A stretch of DNA of 13,740 nucleotides from Prevotella sp. (lineage in GTDB: Bacteria > Bacteroidota > Bacteroidia > Bacteroidales > Bacteroidaceae): contig JAEENF010000028.1 in the NCBI GenBank assembly GCA_016283605.1, positions 1-13,740 on the forward strand, written 5' to 3'. The notes below the pieces were generated by a model. The model searched no databases. It was given only the letters and a program-made list of their open reading frames with translations, and was not told the DNA's origin. Position 1 is the stretch's first letter; the number at the start of each line of letters is the position of its first letter. The translations under genes and the position numbers were made by a program. Shown piece after piece: positions 13,693 to 13,740 of this stretch.

Positions 13693-13740
13693 ATGGCAGA
13701 AGATAATAGAAAAGTAGTCATCGAGCTGCAGAACGTCAAG
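13693..13740 (+). CDS. Start of a probable MacB-type ABC transporter (partial)
   Basis: ATG at 13693 opens a frame that stays open to the window edge: MAEDNRKVVIELQNVK, 16 residues. The VIELQNVK pattern is the usual first strand of an ABC ATPase domain. Position, 3 bases after a MacA-like adaptor and downstream of a TolC-like channel, fits a MacB-type ATPase/permease. Walker motifs lie outside the window, so this is inference from context. Confidence 0.7.
   Translation, partial: MAEDNRKVVIELQNVK

Overview
The window looks like chromosomal DNA of a Bacteroidota member, most likely Prevotellaceae. Three things point there: promoters of the TAnnTTTG (-7) / TTG (-33) class in front of nearly every transcription unit, A-rich 5' leaders with few Shine-Dalgarno sequences, and a gene set (long Oar-like TonB-dependent receptor, FucP-type sugar permease, TolC/MacA efflux genes) typical of gut or oral Bacteroidales. 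The genus is an inference.

Layout. Bases 1-2002 (minus strand) hold the start of an aromatic amino-acid operon: promoter, short leader peptide, terminator/antiterminator pair, pheA (prephenate dehydratase) and a class I/II aminotransferase that runs off the left edge. Upstream on the same strand is a stand-alone HD hydrolase of the RelA/SpoT type (2040-2702), transcribed divergently from a small secreted, probably outer-membrane protein (2883-3467). A 339-base gene-poor stretch with a GC-rich insert, a perfect 20-bp inverted repeat and a terminator precedes a CPBP membrane protease gene (3807-4604). A frameshifted gene remnant (about 4606-5303) and a tRNA-Val(CAC) gene follow. A shared bidirectional terminator separates the tRNA from the 1113-residue TonB-dependent receptor (5547-8888, minus). 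Divergent from the receptor is a two-gene unit, aquaporin plus FucP-family sugar permease, separated by 3 bases. The right end is a tripartite efflux operon: TolC-like channel, MacA-like adaptor, and the first 16 codons of what is probably the MacB-type ATPase/permease.

The most notable element is in the pheA leader. A 25-codon ORF has eight aromatic codons among nine (YFYGYYFYF). It is followed by an 11-nt segment that can pair perfectly with the 5' arm of an intrinsic terminator just upstream of pheA. This is the full architecture of ribosome-mediated transcription attenuation, here sensing both Tyr and Phe, under a Bacteroidota-type promoter. Other oddities are short-period degenerate arrays (7, 8 or 9 nt) in several intergenic gaps, a palindrome over the tRNA promoter, and the decayed gene at 4606-5303.
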